Shown here in pieces: positions 35,245 to 46,490 of a stretch of 64,000 bases of DNA (positions are counted from its first letter, which is position 1; every line of letters begins with the position of its first letter). Origin of the DNA: Pristionchus mayeri (taxonomy: Eukaryota > Nematoda > Chromadorea > Rhabditida > Neodiplogasteridae); contig BTRK01000003.1 of NCBI GenBank assembly GCA_036245805.1, positions 19,260,464 through 19,324,463 of the forward strand, written 5' to 3'. A model generated the notes under the pieces. It had not been told where the DNA came from and did not search any database. It was given only the letters and a program-made list of their open reading frames with translations. Made by a program: the position numbers and the translations under genes.

Positions 35245-36231
35245 ATGGTGCCCCGGCTAGTCGACGCAAAGGTAACTATTCTAATAATTGTTTTGTATAA
35301 ACCGAAACGAGTTATTGTTCGATCTACTCTTCAGTACAATGTTGTTGTATCTTAATTATTAAAGGTGCTACTCCTCCATACGAACACGGATGACTGGCCG
35401 GGTCACTTCTTCCGGAAACACGTCATCGAGCGACTGTTAGTTATTTTTCTTTCACCATTTTACAACAATAATAAGGCTTCGAAACAATTCCAAAACTATT
35501 GACTTCTTCTTGAAATTCCCATTTTAGAGAGCAAGCAGTGTCGCGGAATCACCAAAGTGCCCCGAAATGTGTTCGGAAATTGCCCGCAGCAGAAGCAGCT
35601 CGACAGGTAAGAATTTGTATTATTTACCATACATCACTAGGGCGCTTCAGCACGTGCAGACAACGCGTAAAAGTGGGGGAGGGGGAAAGGGGGGGTCGAT
35701 CTACCGAATTGTGTTGCACAGGAGAGGATAGTGATTTCATTCGAACGTATCAGTCAACTAGAACATCTGCAGATGGAAAAGCACATCTTCGGAAAGTGCA
35801 AGAGGAAGGACGAGTACATGCGAACAATCGCGAAGGTGAGAATCACTCTTTGAAGTTAAATCTTTCTATCTCTTTCTGAACTTTCCAGAAATATATTGCT
35901 GCAGATCGGCTCGAACAATAACTCGTTGCAGGTCGTAAACGAGCTCAACTGCTCGAGGGTGGAGTCGACGCAAAATTCAGTTGAAGATAAACCCCCATCA
36001 GCGCCGGTAGCAGATGATGAGAATCCCGCACCAACGAAATTCATCCTAAAGGACGGTCGGTGGGCAGCCGTGCCTCCTCAGGAGCAACAGGAGCGACGGC
36101 AGAGCGATGCGCAGCATCAGGCGAGGCAACGGGAGAGGTTATTGGCTGCAGCTGCAGCATTCGCTGTAACGCATCCAGTGCCGCTGCAGCAAACGCAGCA
36201 GGAAGGAAACTCCAAGCACAGATCCAGATAG
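35245..36231 (+). CDS. MED15/MDT-15-type KIX domain protein, short
   Basis: Five exons: 35245-35271 (tentative start), 35365-35435, about 35528-35609, about 35774-35835 and 35932-36231. They join in phase. The domain begins DDWPGHFFRKHVIERL, continues SAPKCVRKLPAAEAARQ and ends KRKDEYMRTIAKVVNELNC, which is the KIX fold of the Mediator tail subunit MED15 (MDT-15 in nematodes). This three-helix domain binds activators and recruits Mediator. After the KIX the protein has only about 90 residues (EEQQERRQ-type, Ala-rich and Gln-containing), far shorter than MED15, so the Gln-rich body and the Mediator-binding C-terminus are missing. It could act as a decoy or be a decaying paralogue. The closest relative in the window is the first KIX of gene F. 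Confidence 0.7.
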
Positions 36232-37059
36232 GTACAGTAGTTAGCGAAACTAAATAGAAAAGATACTCTTTAGTATCTAATGTATGTTCGGGTTATTCGA
36301 ATTTTTTTCGGTTCATCGGATCATCAAATTATGTTTGTCATTGTCGGGAATCAAATCTTGTCATACTTACTGAAACGTGTACGAACCAATAAATATTGTA
36401 AAAATTATACATTTTGTTTGTTCCTGAATGTTTTGAGAAGCGTATTTATTTATCAATCGTCTTCTTTGAGTGTACTTCGGCACGTATTTTTCTTTATCGT
36501 CTCAAAAAGTATTCTCTGGTTCAGTCAAAGGAGCTGGGTATTCGGATGAATAACCCGTGAGAATGACGAGTGTTACATAGGAGGCGAAATGAGATAATAC
36601 GGAGGGATAATCGCTCCTTCGAGTGGCCGCTCCCTGCTCGTCCGATCACACATTGAGAGGGATAAAGAGGACTTGAAAGGGCGGCACTACTGTGTTTTCT
36701 CTAGCAGATTGATGAACGAATACTACGTGATAAAACAGTGCAATCATTTGTGTAACCATTATTCATTGGTTAATCCGGAGCGGAAAACTATATCCCTCCT
36801 ACACTGTTGAATGTATCCTCCAATATTAGAGTTTGGCACCACCTCCTGGTACCTTCGCTTTCGAATAGTTATCCATCCACTCTCCACCGAGTTTCTAACT
36901 CATGCAAGATGGGCCGCACATGTGTGTGAGAGAAAAGAGTGGGTAAATTCTGCCAAACTCTTTAAAAATAGCGATGACATAATTTTGTTTGTCACGATAC
37001 ATTAGCTTCAAAACTGTGATCATTCATATGTGCTAGATAAATGCTTGATAATATTTACG
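36232..37059. other. Intergenic stretch with no recognised gene
   Basis: AT-rich sequence. A short inverted pair (AGAGTTTGGCA near 36828 and TGCCAAACTCT near 36952) may mark a small hairpin element. Nothing else was supported. Confidence 0.4.
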
Positions 37060-37370
37060 AAAAAAATGATTTTCTCCTCGTAAGAATATTCTGGTTACCT
37101 CAGGTCGCGAACAGCGCCCGTGGATTTCCTCTCATCTCCTCATTCGTGCATCCTCGCACCCATTTTCTCTATTTCAAGTGATGAAGTCTCTCACATTTTC
37201 CCACTCTCTCTTCCTTTAAATCATCTCATTTTCGAATAAACCGCGTGGTTTGGGGGCGGAGCCACGTAGACTTCCTAGAGCCACACTAATACTCCTTAGT
37301 CTTCTCTTCTACTCGTCTCTTGACTGGTACAAGATGAGCCTTCCGCGACGGGGTTCAGCTCAAATTGGAA
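37060..37370 (+). promoter_or_regulatory. Orphan copy of the cluster promoter and first-exon start
   Basis: Homologous to 48220-48530 upstream of gene F: shared blocks include GAATATTCTGGTTACCTCA, TGAAGTCTCTCACATTT and ATAAACCGCGTG, then a GGGGGCGGAGCCACG box and an ATGAGCCTT at 37334. After the start codon the sequence diverges and no acidic motif or downstream exons follow. Confidence 0.65.
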
Positions 37371-38324
37371 GTCGACTCAGCAACTTGGAATTAATATAAC
37401 AATTTATCAAAATTGGCACAGCATCGGATGTATTAGACAACAGTGTACGTAACGCCCATGACGATGGGCAGGCCAGGTGCTGCATAGGCTTTGTACCTCA
37501 AAGGTGTAAGTGTTCGTCGATAGGCTACGTTCCCGACGGCGAGGGAAGTTATTTAATATTTTAAGTACTAAACTATGCCATAAAATTGCAAACTGTCGAG
37601 CACTTGAAAATTATTAAAGTGTGGAGGTATACAACAAGTTGACGACAGCTATGATGTGATGCAAAAAATCAAACATAATGCAATAGAAAAAAAGAAGGAT
37701 AACTGACCCGATAACATTACTCTTGGAGACGAATGAGTAGCCCTCGTGTTTGGCGCAGCAGAAACTGCAAAGTTGTGCCCTGCAAAGCAATCATTATTAG
37801 ACTTAGCTTCATTTACGCATACTATCGCTCTCTCATTACGTGACAACTCGAAAGAAAACAATGAATGAATATTTACATTTTCTTTATATTCCACTAAAAT
37901 ACACCCCCACCTGTTAACAGTTCTAAATATGATTAAACTAGTATTTATCCAATTATCTAAATAAATCTCATCAACGCACATTTTGCCAGCGGTGCTCAGA
38001 TCTCCATTGCCGTTATCGACGAATTCCATTCCGACGAAGGGACAGCCGACGTAGCAGCTGAGCGCCCCCAGTTCCGAAGATATCTGTCCGATCTTCACTT
38101 GGATCTTTTCCCTGCTGGAGCCTGAATCAGGGAACGTGAGTTGCGGTCGCGTGTCGCAATTCCATACCTTTATGATCATCACTGAATCTTTGCTGAACAT
38201 GTCCCAGTTGTAGATGTTGCCCGATTCGTAGAGGGTCTTGTTATAGTCCACGCTCCACGCTGATCCCGCCTCGCACTGCAATTAATTGATTTTGTAGGAT
38301 TATCAGAGGAGCAAAACGATTGGA

Positions 38325-38400
38325 GGCGGGAGGAATCGAAACAACGACCGTCCGATCATATTACAGATGCTCTACCACTGAACTTTGTTACCACCCTTGC
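38325..38400 (-). repeat. tRNA-like sequence 1 (SINE or tRNA pseudogene)
   Basis: On the minus strand an A-box-like AAAGTTCAGTGGTAGAGCA is followed at tRNA spacing by a B-box-like GTTTCGATTCC. The acceptor stem does not pair, so it is not a working tRNA. It lies in an astacin intron. Confidence 0.5.
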
Positions 38401-39000
38401 TCGACTTTTCCGGTGTAGAGCGCTATGATCTTCGGGAACTGTTCTGTATCGGTCCTTACACACCCTTACAAATTTTTTTGCATACACATTATCTCTCTAG
38501 TTAGAAATTGTAAATAGGTCTACTGGCGACATTACTGGTGATCTCCCCCCCCCCCCCCTTACATGACGTCGTTAGTTCGATATTCTGAACTAAGAGCAAA
38601 TTTGTTTCTTTGATAAAATATTATCAGTTAGATCAATCAATTGCAAAAAAATATTAATGCACTTCTATCATGTATGAGAGAGAGTGTTCGAAAGAAGGAT
38701 AATGAAAAGTGTTAAACGTACGGAGATTTGCCTTGTAGCTACTGGAATCTCGCAGTTTGCACCCGAGTAGAAATCGTTGCAGACACAGCTGCAAGATCAT
38801 TAAAGGAGGACTGAAGGCAAAGTTCAACTTTAGACCCTGTCATTACCATGACCTAGCTCCTCTTAACGACTAAAGGCTCCAAAAAAATTACATTACTATC
38901 TCTACTCTCATCAGAGTTATGATTAGTTGGCTGAGTGCCATGGACGCTTTATGGGGCAGGGAAGTGCGCGAATTCAAATATCTTGAATTTTTGTCAAAAA

Positions 39001-39070
39001 CTGGTGGGAATCGAACCCGCAAGCTTCCGATTACGTGACGGCTGCTCTACCACTGAACTAGCTCGCGTTA
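39001..39070 (-). repeat. tRNA-like sequence 2 (SINE or tRNA pseudogene)
   Basis: A good A box (TAGTTCAGTGGTAGAGCAG) and B box (GGGTTCGATTCCC) at tRNA spacing on the minus strand. The acceptor stem is unpaired and the anticodon loop lacks the expected U33. About 12 bases upstream of the A box are shared with copy 1 (CCRAAGATCATA). Confidence 0.55.
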
Positions 39071-41187
39071 TGATCTTTGGAGGGTGGAACCTCCCTTCTA
39101 TCGATGTGGCTACTTTGCCGAGAGCCCTCCTTTAAAGTTAACCAACAAGGACGAAATTGGCTCTCCGTTTTTTTTGTCTTCCATTCAACAGCCGATGGCT
39201 GAAATAGTTGAGAAAGAATGTACAAAAATGCGAAAAATCAATAATAGCCCCAGGCGAAGGCCCGGAAAGGATCAGGGTGAAGTTGCCTGATCCAACACTC
39301 TCTCACTTTTGTATACTCTCTCATACACGCGACGCGCGCACAATGCGTCGCTAGATCATCTCAGATTGACTAATTTCTAAAATTCTTTATTCAATATTAG
39401 AAATGCTTACACATTGCAGTTCTTAGGCGAGGTGTATCATCCGTTCTGGCAGGGTAGTTGCTTAGGGCATTTGGCTGCAATCATTATGCTTACTTTTCCT
39501 TAGTAAGTTTTATTTCGCTAAGCATGCCATTATTCGAGCCGTTGATGAAATCCCTGAAAAAATGCATCCTGATCGAAGCATTCGAGAATCTAGAGAAATA
39601 ACAACGAGTTAGAATCGATAAAAATATTAACGAGATCAAAATACTTCATAGGTGAGAAATAAATATTTAGATAGGCCTACCCGAGCATGCGTAGAGCGCG
39701 TTGACCATCTTGTAGTCGTTGAAGGTAAGATACTTGCGCTGAAATTACATAATCATTTTGTCTGTAGATTGAAGATAGCCCTCATATTTTAGTCTGGGAA
39801 TCCCACATGAGATTAGAGTTTGTATTTCGGCTAATAGAGTCTTCATTTCCCACAATTTGCTGTATTCAACCGGCCGATAAAGTATGAAGTAAGACGATAC
39901 GGTAACCCCGAATTTCGAATCCCATACCTGTCCCATGGTGTTCACGTAATCGGGGTCGTTGGCAACGAGCACAGGCTGACGATTGATCGAGAAGTCGTCT
40001 AAAATATGACACTTGAGAGTGTTTGCAATAAATTATTTATGCCGGATTCAACCTTGCATTGTCCACCCGAAACTGACTTGTGATTACAATGCATCGATTA
40101 ATGATTTGACAACTATTAAAAGCAATCAAAATAGCATGCGCTTTCTGATCAGTAATATGAGTACACCGAATCAAAATTTTTGACATGTTGCTCACTCTGT
40201 ATTTTTTCGTTGATACACACTCACAAGCTCCGTAGTGCAGATCACTTCCATAGTCGTAGGGCACGCCGAAGTTGCCGTTGTCTTCGTCCATGAGCTGGAA
40301 AGAAAATCGATTGCTATCATCGCATATATCGTGTTTATTTTTCGTATATCTTATTTTCTATTATCGCGCTAGTCTGAGAATAGGGTAATATTGGGAATTT
40401 CATGAATTTGTTTCGGCGACTTTCCTCGATGATTGATGTCTATGCCTACAAGTATAATATTTGTGTCAACGATTTCAGAGCCATAAATCGATAAGCCGAC
40501 TTTCCATATAAGGAGAGAGATATCTCACTTTCTCGAAGTTGTGCAGCTTGCCGGAATCAACAGCCGCAAAGTTTAATTTCAAGTACGCGTCGCGGTCCCT
40601 CCTGTAAGGAATTTATTCGGAATTACCACGCAAACTGTTCAAGCCTTTGTAAAGCGCTGAAGCTCTTGCACATTTCAAATCATGATTAATTGCAAGATAT
40701 TCCTCTACCTGTTCTGAGTGTGATCGATGCCAAGGGCGTGAAAGATTTCATGCCCAATGATTCCCCTCTGCAACAAAGTCATTGCAATTTGGTATTGTGT
40801 CAGTTTTACAATCACTCGTTCAGCGATGCAAAACCGAAGATTTGCATGCATTTACCTGCATACGTAGATAATTTTATTCAGATTGAACATCTTTTTTCTG
40901 TTTTTGTCTAAGTGAATTTCAATAGTTTACACCCTTTCCTATAACGTAATTTGTTCTGAAAAAGAACTGTTATGAAGAATACTTTTCAGCTAATCGTCCT
41001 CACCATTTCGCAACCTTGGTCGATGGAGATTTCCTGCTTGCCTGGCTTCGCATTTCCGATGTACGACCAGCAACCTCCTCCGCGATGGAATTTAAGCTGA
41101 TAATATAGATATAAATGCATACTGTGCTTATTTGCTTTTAGAACCTAACATAAAGGGATACTGAAATTTCAGACTACCATCATTACC

Positions 41188-41687
41188 TATATATAAAGCG
41201 CTGTGTGTGTCTGTACGTCCGTTCGGATTGCGAAATAGGGTGATTGCGAAATCGGGGGGGGGGAGGTACTGATGAAGACTTCGAACCATTACCGTATACC
41301 AATCAATAATTAACATTGGGTCAACTACCGTATACGAATCGATAATTAGCCATGGGTCACCTATTATTCCGCGGGTCAGATTTATGATTTTGGCCTTTGA
41401 TCTTTGAATTACCGTATGCCAATCAATAATTATTATCCGGGCGACTACCGTATACCAATAGATAATTAGCCATGGGTCAACTGTTATTCCGTGGGTCAGA
41501 TTTATGACTTTTACCTTTGATCTTTGAATTACCGTATGCCAATCAATAATTAGCATTGGGAAACTACCGTATATCAATCGATAATTAGCCATGGGTCAAC
41601 TGTTATTCCGTGGGTCAGATTTATGAGTATAATTGTCGAATTCCGCTAGGACGGGCCCCCGCCGAAGGCGGGGGCAAGCCAGGCTAG
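41188..41687. mobile_element. Non-autonomous Helitron with internal tandem repeats
   Basis: The right end has a perfect 9-bp stem hairpin (GCCCCCGCC GAA GGCGGGGGC, 41655-41675). Twelve bases later it ends in CTAG (41684-41687) followed by T, the hallmark of a Helitron 3' terminus. The left part near 41188 reads CCTATATATAAAGCGCTGTG, with no terminal inverted repeat. Inside, a unit of about 120 bp containing ATTAGCCATGGGTCAAC is repeated about 2.7 times (about 41290-41630). No helicase is encoded. The 5' boundary is approximate. Confidence 0.75.
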
Positions 41688-42462
41688 TTTTCTAATAATT
41701 CTTAATATAAACATACTACAACAAACTATCTTTAAAAAATGATCATTAGAAATTGAAAAGGAATGACCTGGCTGCCGACGTTTCCGTTCTCCTTGAAGCT
41801 CAGACAGGTGTTCGCCTCGATCTTCTTCGTAACCTCGCGGATCAACTGACGCGTTGGCTCGGCTGTAATGAAAATTCATCTTGTCACCCCGCTTCGAACA
41901 ACAATGCGTAACTCATCTAACATGCATCATATATGCAAATTTTACCGAGACGCGACTATTTAGAAAAATTATTGAAAAAAAATCATTCTTACTGATATCG
42001 CCTCTGAAGATGAATGCGATGGGCTGCGTCTTCGGCCATCTTCTGGAGGTAACCACGAGTGCGCCTCTCTTCTGACGAATCCCGTCCGCGTTTCTCTTTA
42101 GGTCTTCAGGTGAGAGCATGATGTCGGCCTAAAATCAAGTTGTTTAGCTGAAAAATTGGTTCGAGAGCCAAAACAGTTCAACTTTTGTTTCCCTGTACGT
42201 TAGCCATTCACCAACCCCGTAGAGGTAATCGGCAATGGGCTTGTTGATTTCTGCAATAGTTGGTCGATCGAATCCGGCTCCGCCCATTCGTGCAGCCATT
42301 TCTGCCTGATTCAAATACAAATACAAATACAAATACAAATATTTTATTCCATCCATAAATTAACAGGAAATTCGGAAAGCTCCTTGATGATGTTGATAGA
42401 ATGTACGTCGCTCGATGGCGATTCGTTGTGTTGCGGAGGGGGTCGAGGCAGTAGGGGTGGTA

Positions 42463-45168
42463 TTAAATACGTATACGTGAAAGAGGAAGGTCTGTTTGGG
42501 AAAGGGAGAGTGCAAGTAAGCGAAAACGATGCGGTGGTGATGATACAGTATCAAAGGGAAGACTATTCCAAATAGAAAGAGTTCTACTTACAACAGTTGA
42601 ATGAGTGGTTCTAATTAAGTAAGGAATAGACAGCCGTAAGGGGTGTGAAGATCGTAGGTTGTGCGAGATCGGTGAAACACGAAATAGGAATGAAGTGTCT
42701 AATTTATAATGCCCATGAACACAGTTATGTAGAAATAGCAGGTCAGTGATGATCCTTTTGCGCTCTAAAGTTGTAAGACCTAGATACTTGATTCTGTCAT
42801 AATGTCTAATGGTGGCTTCGAGTTCACATCTTCTAAACAATCTACGAGAAAAGTTTCTTTGCAGTGACTCAAGCATATTAGTGAGGCCAATGGCAGTTGG
42901 ATTCCAAATGGGGCTAGCATACATTGCCAGAGGCAAAATAAAGGCATTGTAAGCTTTTAGATAGATTTGTGAATCTGAACTTCTAAATGATTTAAAGAGA
43001 ACATTGATCTTAGATCGTACTTTCGAATCAATGTTAAGGATGTGAGCTTTAAAGGTGAGATCAGGAGACATTCGGACACCGAGATCCTTAACTACATTAA
43101 CGGCTGTAAGAGTGGTATTGCCCAAATTGTATTTTGCACGAGTCTTTAAGGGTCCATAATGCATAACTGAACACTTAGTTTCTGAAAGATTCATGTTCCA
43201 CTGCGCAGACCAAGATACAATCCCATCGATAGTTTGTTGTAAAAGGGTAGATAATTTTGGAACTTCAGAAAAGATTTTGAGGTCGTCAGCATATATACCG
43301 TACTTTATTTCTGATGGAATTATGGAACGCAGGTCATTAATGAACAGATTAAAGAGAAGTGGCCCGATGCAAGATCCCTGAGGTACGCCAGAGATTACTG
43401 TAATTGGTTGGGACAAAGATCTGTTAACTAGTACAAATTGTTTACGGTCCAAAAGATAGTCTTTGAACCACGAGACTAAATTGCTTGAAAATCCTAAGTC
43501 GCTGAGCTTATGAAAAAGCAAGCCATGATCAATAGAGTCGAAAGCTTTCTTAAAATCGAAGTAAATTACATCGTATGATTTTCTTTCGGTAATTAGAGAT
43601 ATATAAAATGAATGAGTTTCGGCTAACTGGGTAGACGTGGATCGGAATTGCCGAAATCCAGCTTGGTGAGGGTCGAGTTTAGAATTATCTTCAAGATACC
43701 GAACCATTTCCTTGATTAGAATTTTCTCGAAAATTTTAGACGCGCTGCAAGTAAGAGAAATAGGGCGAAAGTTAGAAATAAGATTATTAGTCGCTTTTGG
43801 AATGGGTTTAACAATTGCTTTTTTCCAAATTTCGGGGACTTTTCTACTAGTTAAGCTTTTGTTAAAAATTATTGTAAGGGGTGAAAAAATAGAAACCTTA
43901 CATTTTGAATATACTAGATTAGGGATCCCATCCGGAGAAAAATTAATTTTTGGCGTAAGTTCGTGAAGGATAGTCAGAATATCAGCAGGTGTGATACTAT
44001 TAATCTCACAAATGTTGGAATTATACGAAATTTTTGGTAATTGGGAAGTTCGTGGTACGGTGAAAACAGATGCGAAATATTCATTAAAAGCTTGGGCTCT
44101 TTCGACGTCCTCTACTATAGTATTACCATTAAGATCGATAATTCCAGGAGTAGAAACTTTGGGAGGCTTAAGTCTTTCTTTACATAATGTCCAATATTTA
44201 CGAACATTGCCGCTATTAACCACGCGTTTTTCATTCTCACATTTGAATTCCAGTAGTTCTTTATCAAAACGGGATTTAAGTCTCTTAGCAAGGGCGCAAT
44301 ACCGAAATATAGATTACACTTATTATGCAAAATTTTAAGGCGTTTGGGATACTTGGAATGATCGTTCTCCTTAGAACGGGGGACAAATTGGTTTAGGATC
44401 TCATTAACTCTGTCAGCAAAATAATTATACGACTGATCAGTATCTAAAAGTGAGAAGGCATTGCACCAGTTACTGGATGCAATCGCTTGATTGATGGAGT
44501 CCCAATCAGCAAATTGATACAAACGCGTTGGCATGTGAGTGAGTGAAGGAGGAGATGAAATGCGCAGCTTGAATACTATACTCAGGTGATCACTGAGAGG
44601 GGTAGAGGATGTAACCGATGAGATCGCATTAGTATTGCACAGAACTAGATCGAGCACGTTGTTACCACGCGTAGGAAAGCTAACTAGCTGAGTAAAATCA
44701 TTGCCAATCTATTTCTGGGAAATTAAAGTCGCCAGAAAGTATGAAAGTTTCATTTATAGTGATAAGTTCAGAAAGATACTTAATGAGATCAATAGTAGAT
44801 TGATCAGGGGCATCAGGCGATCTATACGCAACAGCTAGCCGTATGGGAATTTTGGACGATGATATATGAATATCTATAACTGCGCATTCTAATGAGAGTG
44901 AAGTGAAAGTGGAGACTAGGATAGGTTTCATCGAAGAGTGTATTAAAAGAGCGACTCCGCCACCACCTGATTGATCAACTGATAAAGTTCTATCTCTCCG
45001 AAAACAAAAATAATCTGGATTTCTACCTATTAGTAAAGCATCAGGATCATCAGAGTCAAGCCAAGTTTCAGTAATAAACAGAATTCTATGTTCATGGGAA
45101 TTTAAAATGAAAGAAATTGTATCAAGTTTGTTGCGCACTGATCTCGCATTGAAAGATAGAAATGACAA
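42463..45168 (-). pseudogene. LINE ORF2 (endonuclease-RT) with two frame changes
   Basis: 45168-44698 encodes the endonuclease N-half (NARSVRNKLD, FITETWLD, GDFNFPEIDW). 44657 to about 44300 continues in another frame (SDHLSIVFKL). About 44300-42463 returns to the first frame with the linker missing from copy 1 (GNVRKYWTLCKERLKPPK) and the full RT (DFKKAFDSIDHG, GVPQGSCIGPLLF, YADDLKIF). The first change coincides with a gap of roughly 20 codons after DW, judged against copy 1. The element is therefore not autonomous. Confidence 0.8.
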
Positions 45169-45228
45169 ACTACGGTGAAGAAAATTAGACCTATTGGTGA
45201 AACACGAGGGGGCCCTACTGCCTCTGGC

Positions 45229-46086
45229 TCACTTGCTACTGGCTCCGACGGCGGTACTTGCTGTTGCAGCAGACGGGGCAGCCAGCGAGGAGTTGGCGAC
45301 GCTCGCGACATCTGAGAAAGAGTGATCGGCAGCAGAGAGAGTGGAACGAGGCGCGTAAGTGGGGTGGCCGTAGTTCGAGGGGAGAGGGCGAGGGTTACGG
45401 TAGGTAATGATCTCGGTGTCTCTCAATCCGTAAGTGATCGATCTCGCACGCAGGTTGAGTGCCTTGATCTGCTCCTTCCGCTCGCGTTCGATGCGCAGCT
45501 CTGTCGGGGTAAGATCGCGTCTGACGTAAGCACGAGGGTGGCTTTTGAGGGGAGGTGGTCGTCCGCCCTTGCGACGTATACCCATCAGGAATCTGTCACG
45601 AATTTCTCTGGATGAGAACTGGATCTTGGTGGGGCGATGATCAGGAGTGGCATTCGGGGGATGACGATGGAACTTGACTTCGCCCTTATCGAATGCCTTC
45701 TTCACTTCCTCATCATCCGACCCTTCGCACATCTTCTGGACGATCTCCTGGTCATTCTTGAGTGTCTCATGTGGGGTCGAACCCTCCTTCAGCCCAACTA
45801 TCACTGCACGTGACGCCTTCTCCTCAATCATATCTGCATCGCGGAGGGCGCACGCCGCTGCCTCGTATGCAGATTGGGCGAGCACGTGAGAGGGAGGGGA
45901 GGAGAAGGATGACGTGTCCTTAGGGGGAGAGGGGCTATTCGAGGCCGTGATGACCTCCGTCAGGGTCTTCACAGTGTCCACTAGGCTGTCAATTTTCGTG
46001 ACAAGGGAAGCCACAGTGGCTGACAACTGGACGATGACTGCGAAGGCCTCATCTATCGTACACTTCTTAGGGGGATCAGTAGTCAT
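45229..46086 (-). CDS. LINE ORF1 protein, intact
   Basis: A 285-codon uninterrupted frame. The N-terminal third has a coiled coil (VQLSATVASLVTKIDSLVD). The middle and C-terminal parts are basic, with the FHRHPPNATPDHR and YVRRDLTPTELRIERER motifs matching ORF1 of copy 1. It probably binds element RNA. No zinc knuckle is present. It ends in an Ala/Ser-rich tail. Confidence 0.75.
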   Translation of the reverse strand: MTTDPPKKCTIDEAFAVIVQLSATVASLVTKIDSLVDTVKTLTEVITASNSPSPPKDTSSFSSPPSHVLAQSAYEAAACALRDADMIEEKASRAVIVGLKEGSTPHETLKNDQEIVQKMCEGSDDEEVKKAFDKGEVKFHRHPPNATPDHRPTKIQFSSREIRDRFLMGIRRKGGRPPPLKSHPRAYVRRDLTPTELRIERERKEQIKALNLRARSITYGLRDTEIITYRNPRPLPSNYGHPTYAPRSTLSAADHSFSDVASVANSSLAAPSAATASTAVGASSK

Positions 46087-46315
46087 CGCGCGAAGGGGGA
46101 GAAGCGTCCGAAAGATAGCTTACCTCGTCCGGTGGGTTTGACCACACCACGTCAGCACCCACACGCTGACTAGCTCACGACGAGATCAGCCGAAGTCGAG
46201 AAGGCGAAGGAAGAGGGAGAGACGAGGGGGGGGGGGGTAATTAGACTAGACAGAGACGGAGCTCGGGAGAGAGCAACCGCTCGCGACGAGAGAAGAGACA
46301 AAGAATTTCTAATTT

Positions 46316-46490
46316 TGTTAATCGATAAGTAGTCTGACAACGTATAGATTGCACCTCCATCACCCACATTCCTCCTTTCCTATCGTATTTCGTCCTCAGT
46401 GTGAGGAGAGTCAACTTTCTTGTATCATAACCCATAAGTGATTATTCGTCTTTCGTTGCGCCGCCGAGCGATAAAATATTATATATATAT
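46316..46490 (+). mobile_element. LINE 3' UTR fragment
   Basis: Matches the 3' UTR of the LINE fragment at 30590-30720 (TATCATAACMCATAAGT, then GTTGCGCCGCCGAGCG), in the opposite orientation, and ends in AT-rich repeats. It abuts the 5' end of LINE copy 2. Confidence 0.65.

Larger units (their letters stand above)
42306..46315 (-). mobile_element. Non-LTR retrotransposon, CR1/L2-like, near full length (copy 2)
   Basis: A minus-strand LINE inserted in the large astacin intron. Its 5' UTR begins near 46310 and resembles that of copy 1 (GCGAGCGGT followed by a CTCTC run). ORF1 is intact and ORF2 is split by two frame changes. The 3' end has ATTTGT repeats (about 42309-42341, minus orientation), which lie directly beside the astacin 3' splice site at 42306. 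Confidence 0.85.

Noticed and set aside
38101..38170. 46-base intron in the astacin CUB exon
   Set aside because: GT and AG are present, but removing it breaks the frame, while reading through keeps the cysteine pattern (NCDTR).
38325..39070. Functional tRNA genes
   Set aside because: A and B boxes are present but the acceptor stems do not pair and the anticodon loops lack U33.
41290..41630. CRISPR-like array
   Set aside because: The unit of about 120 bp is a tandem repeat inside a Helitron in a eukaryotic intron, with no short repeat-spacer structure.
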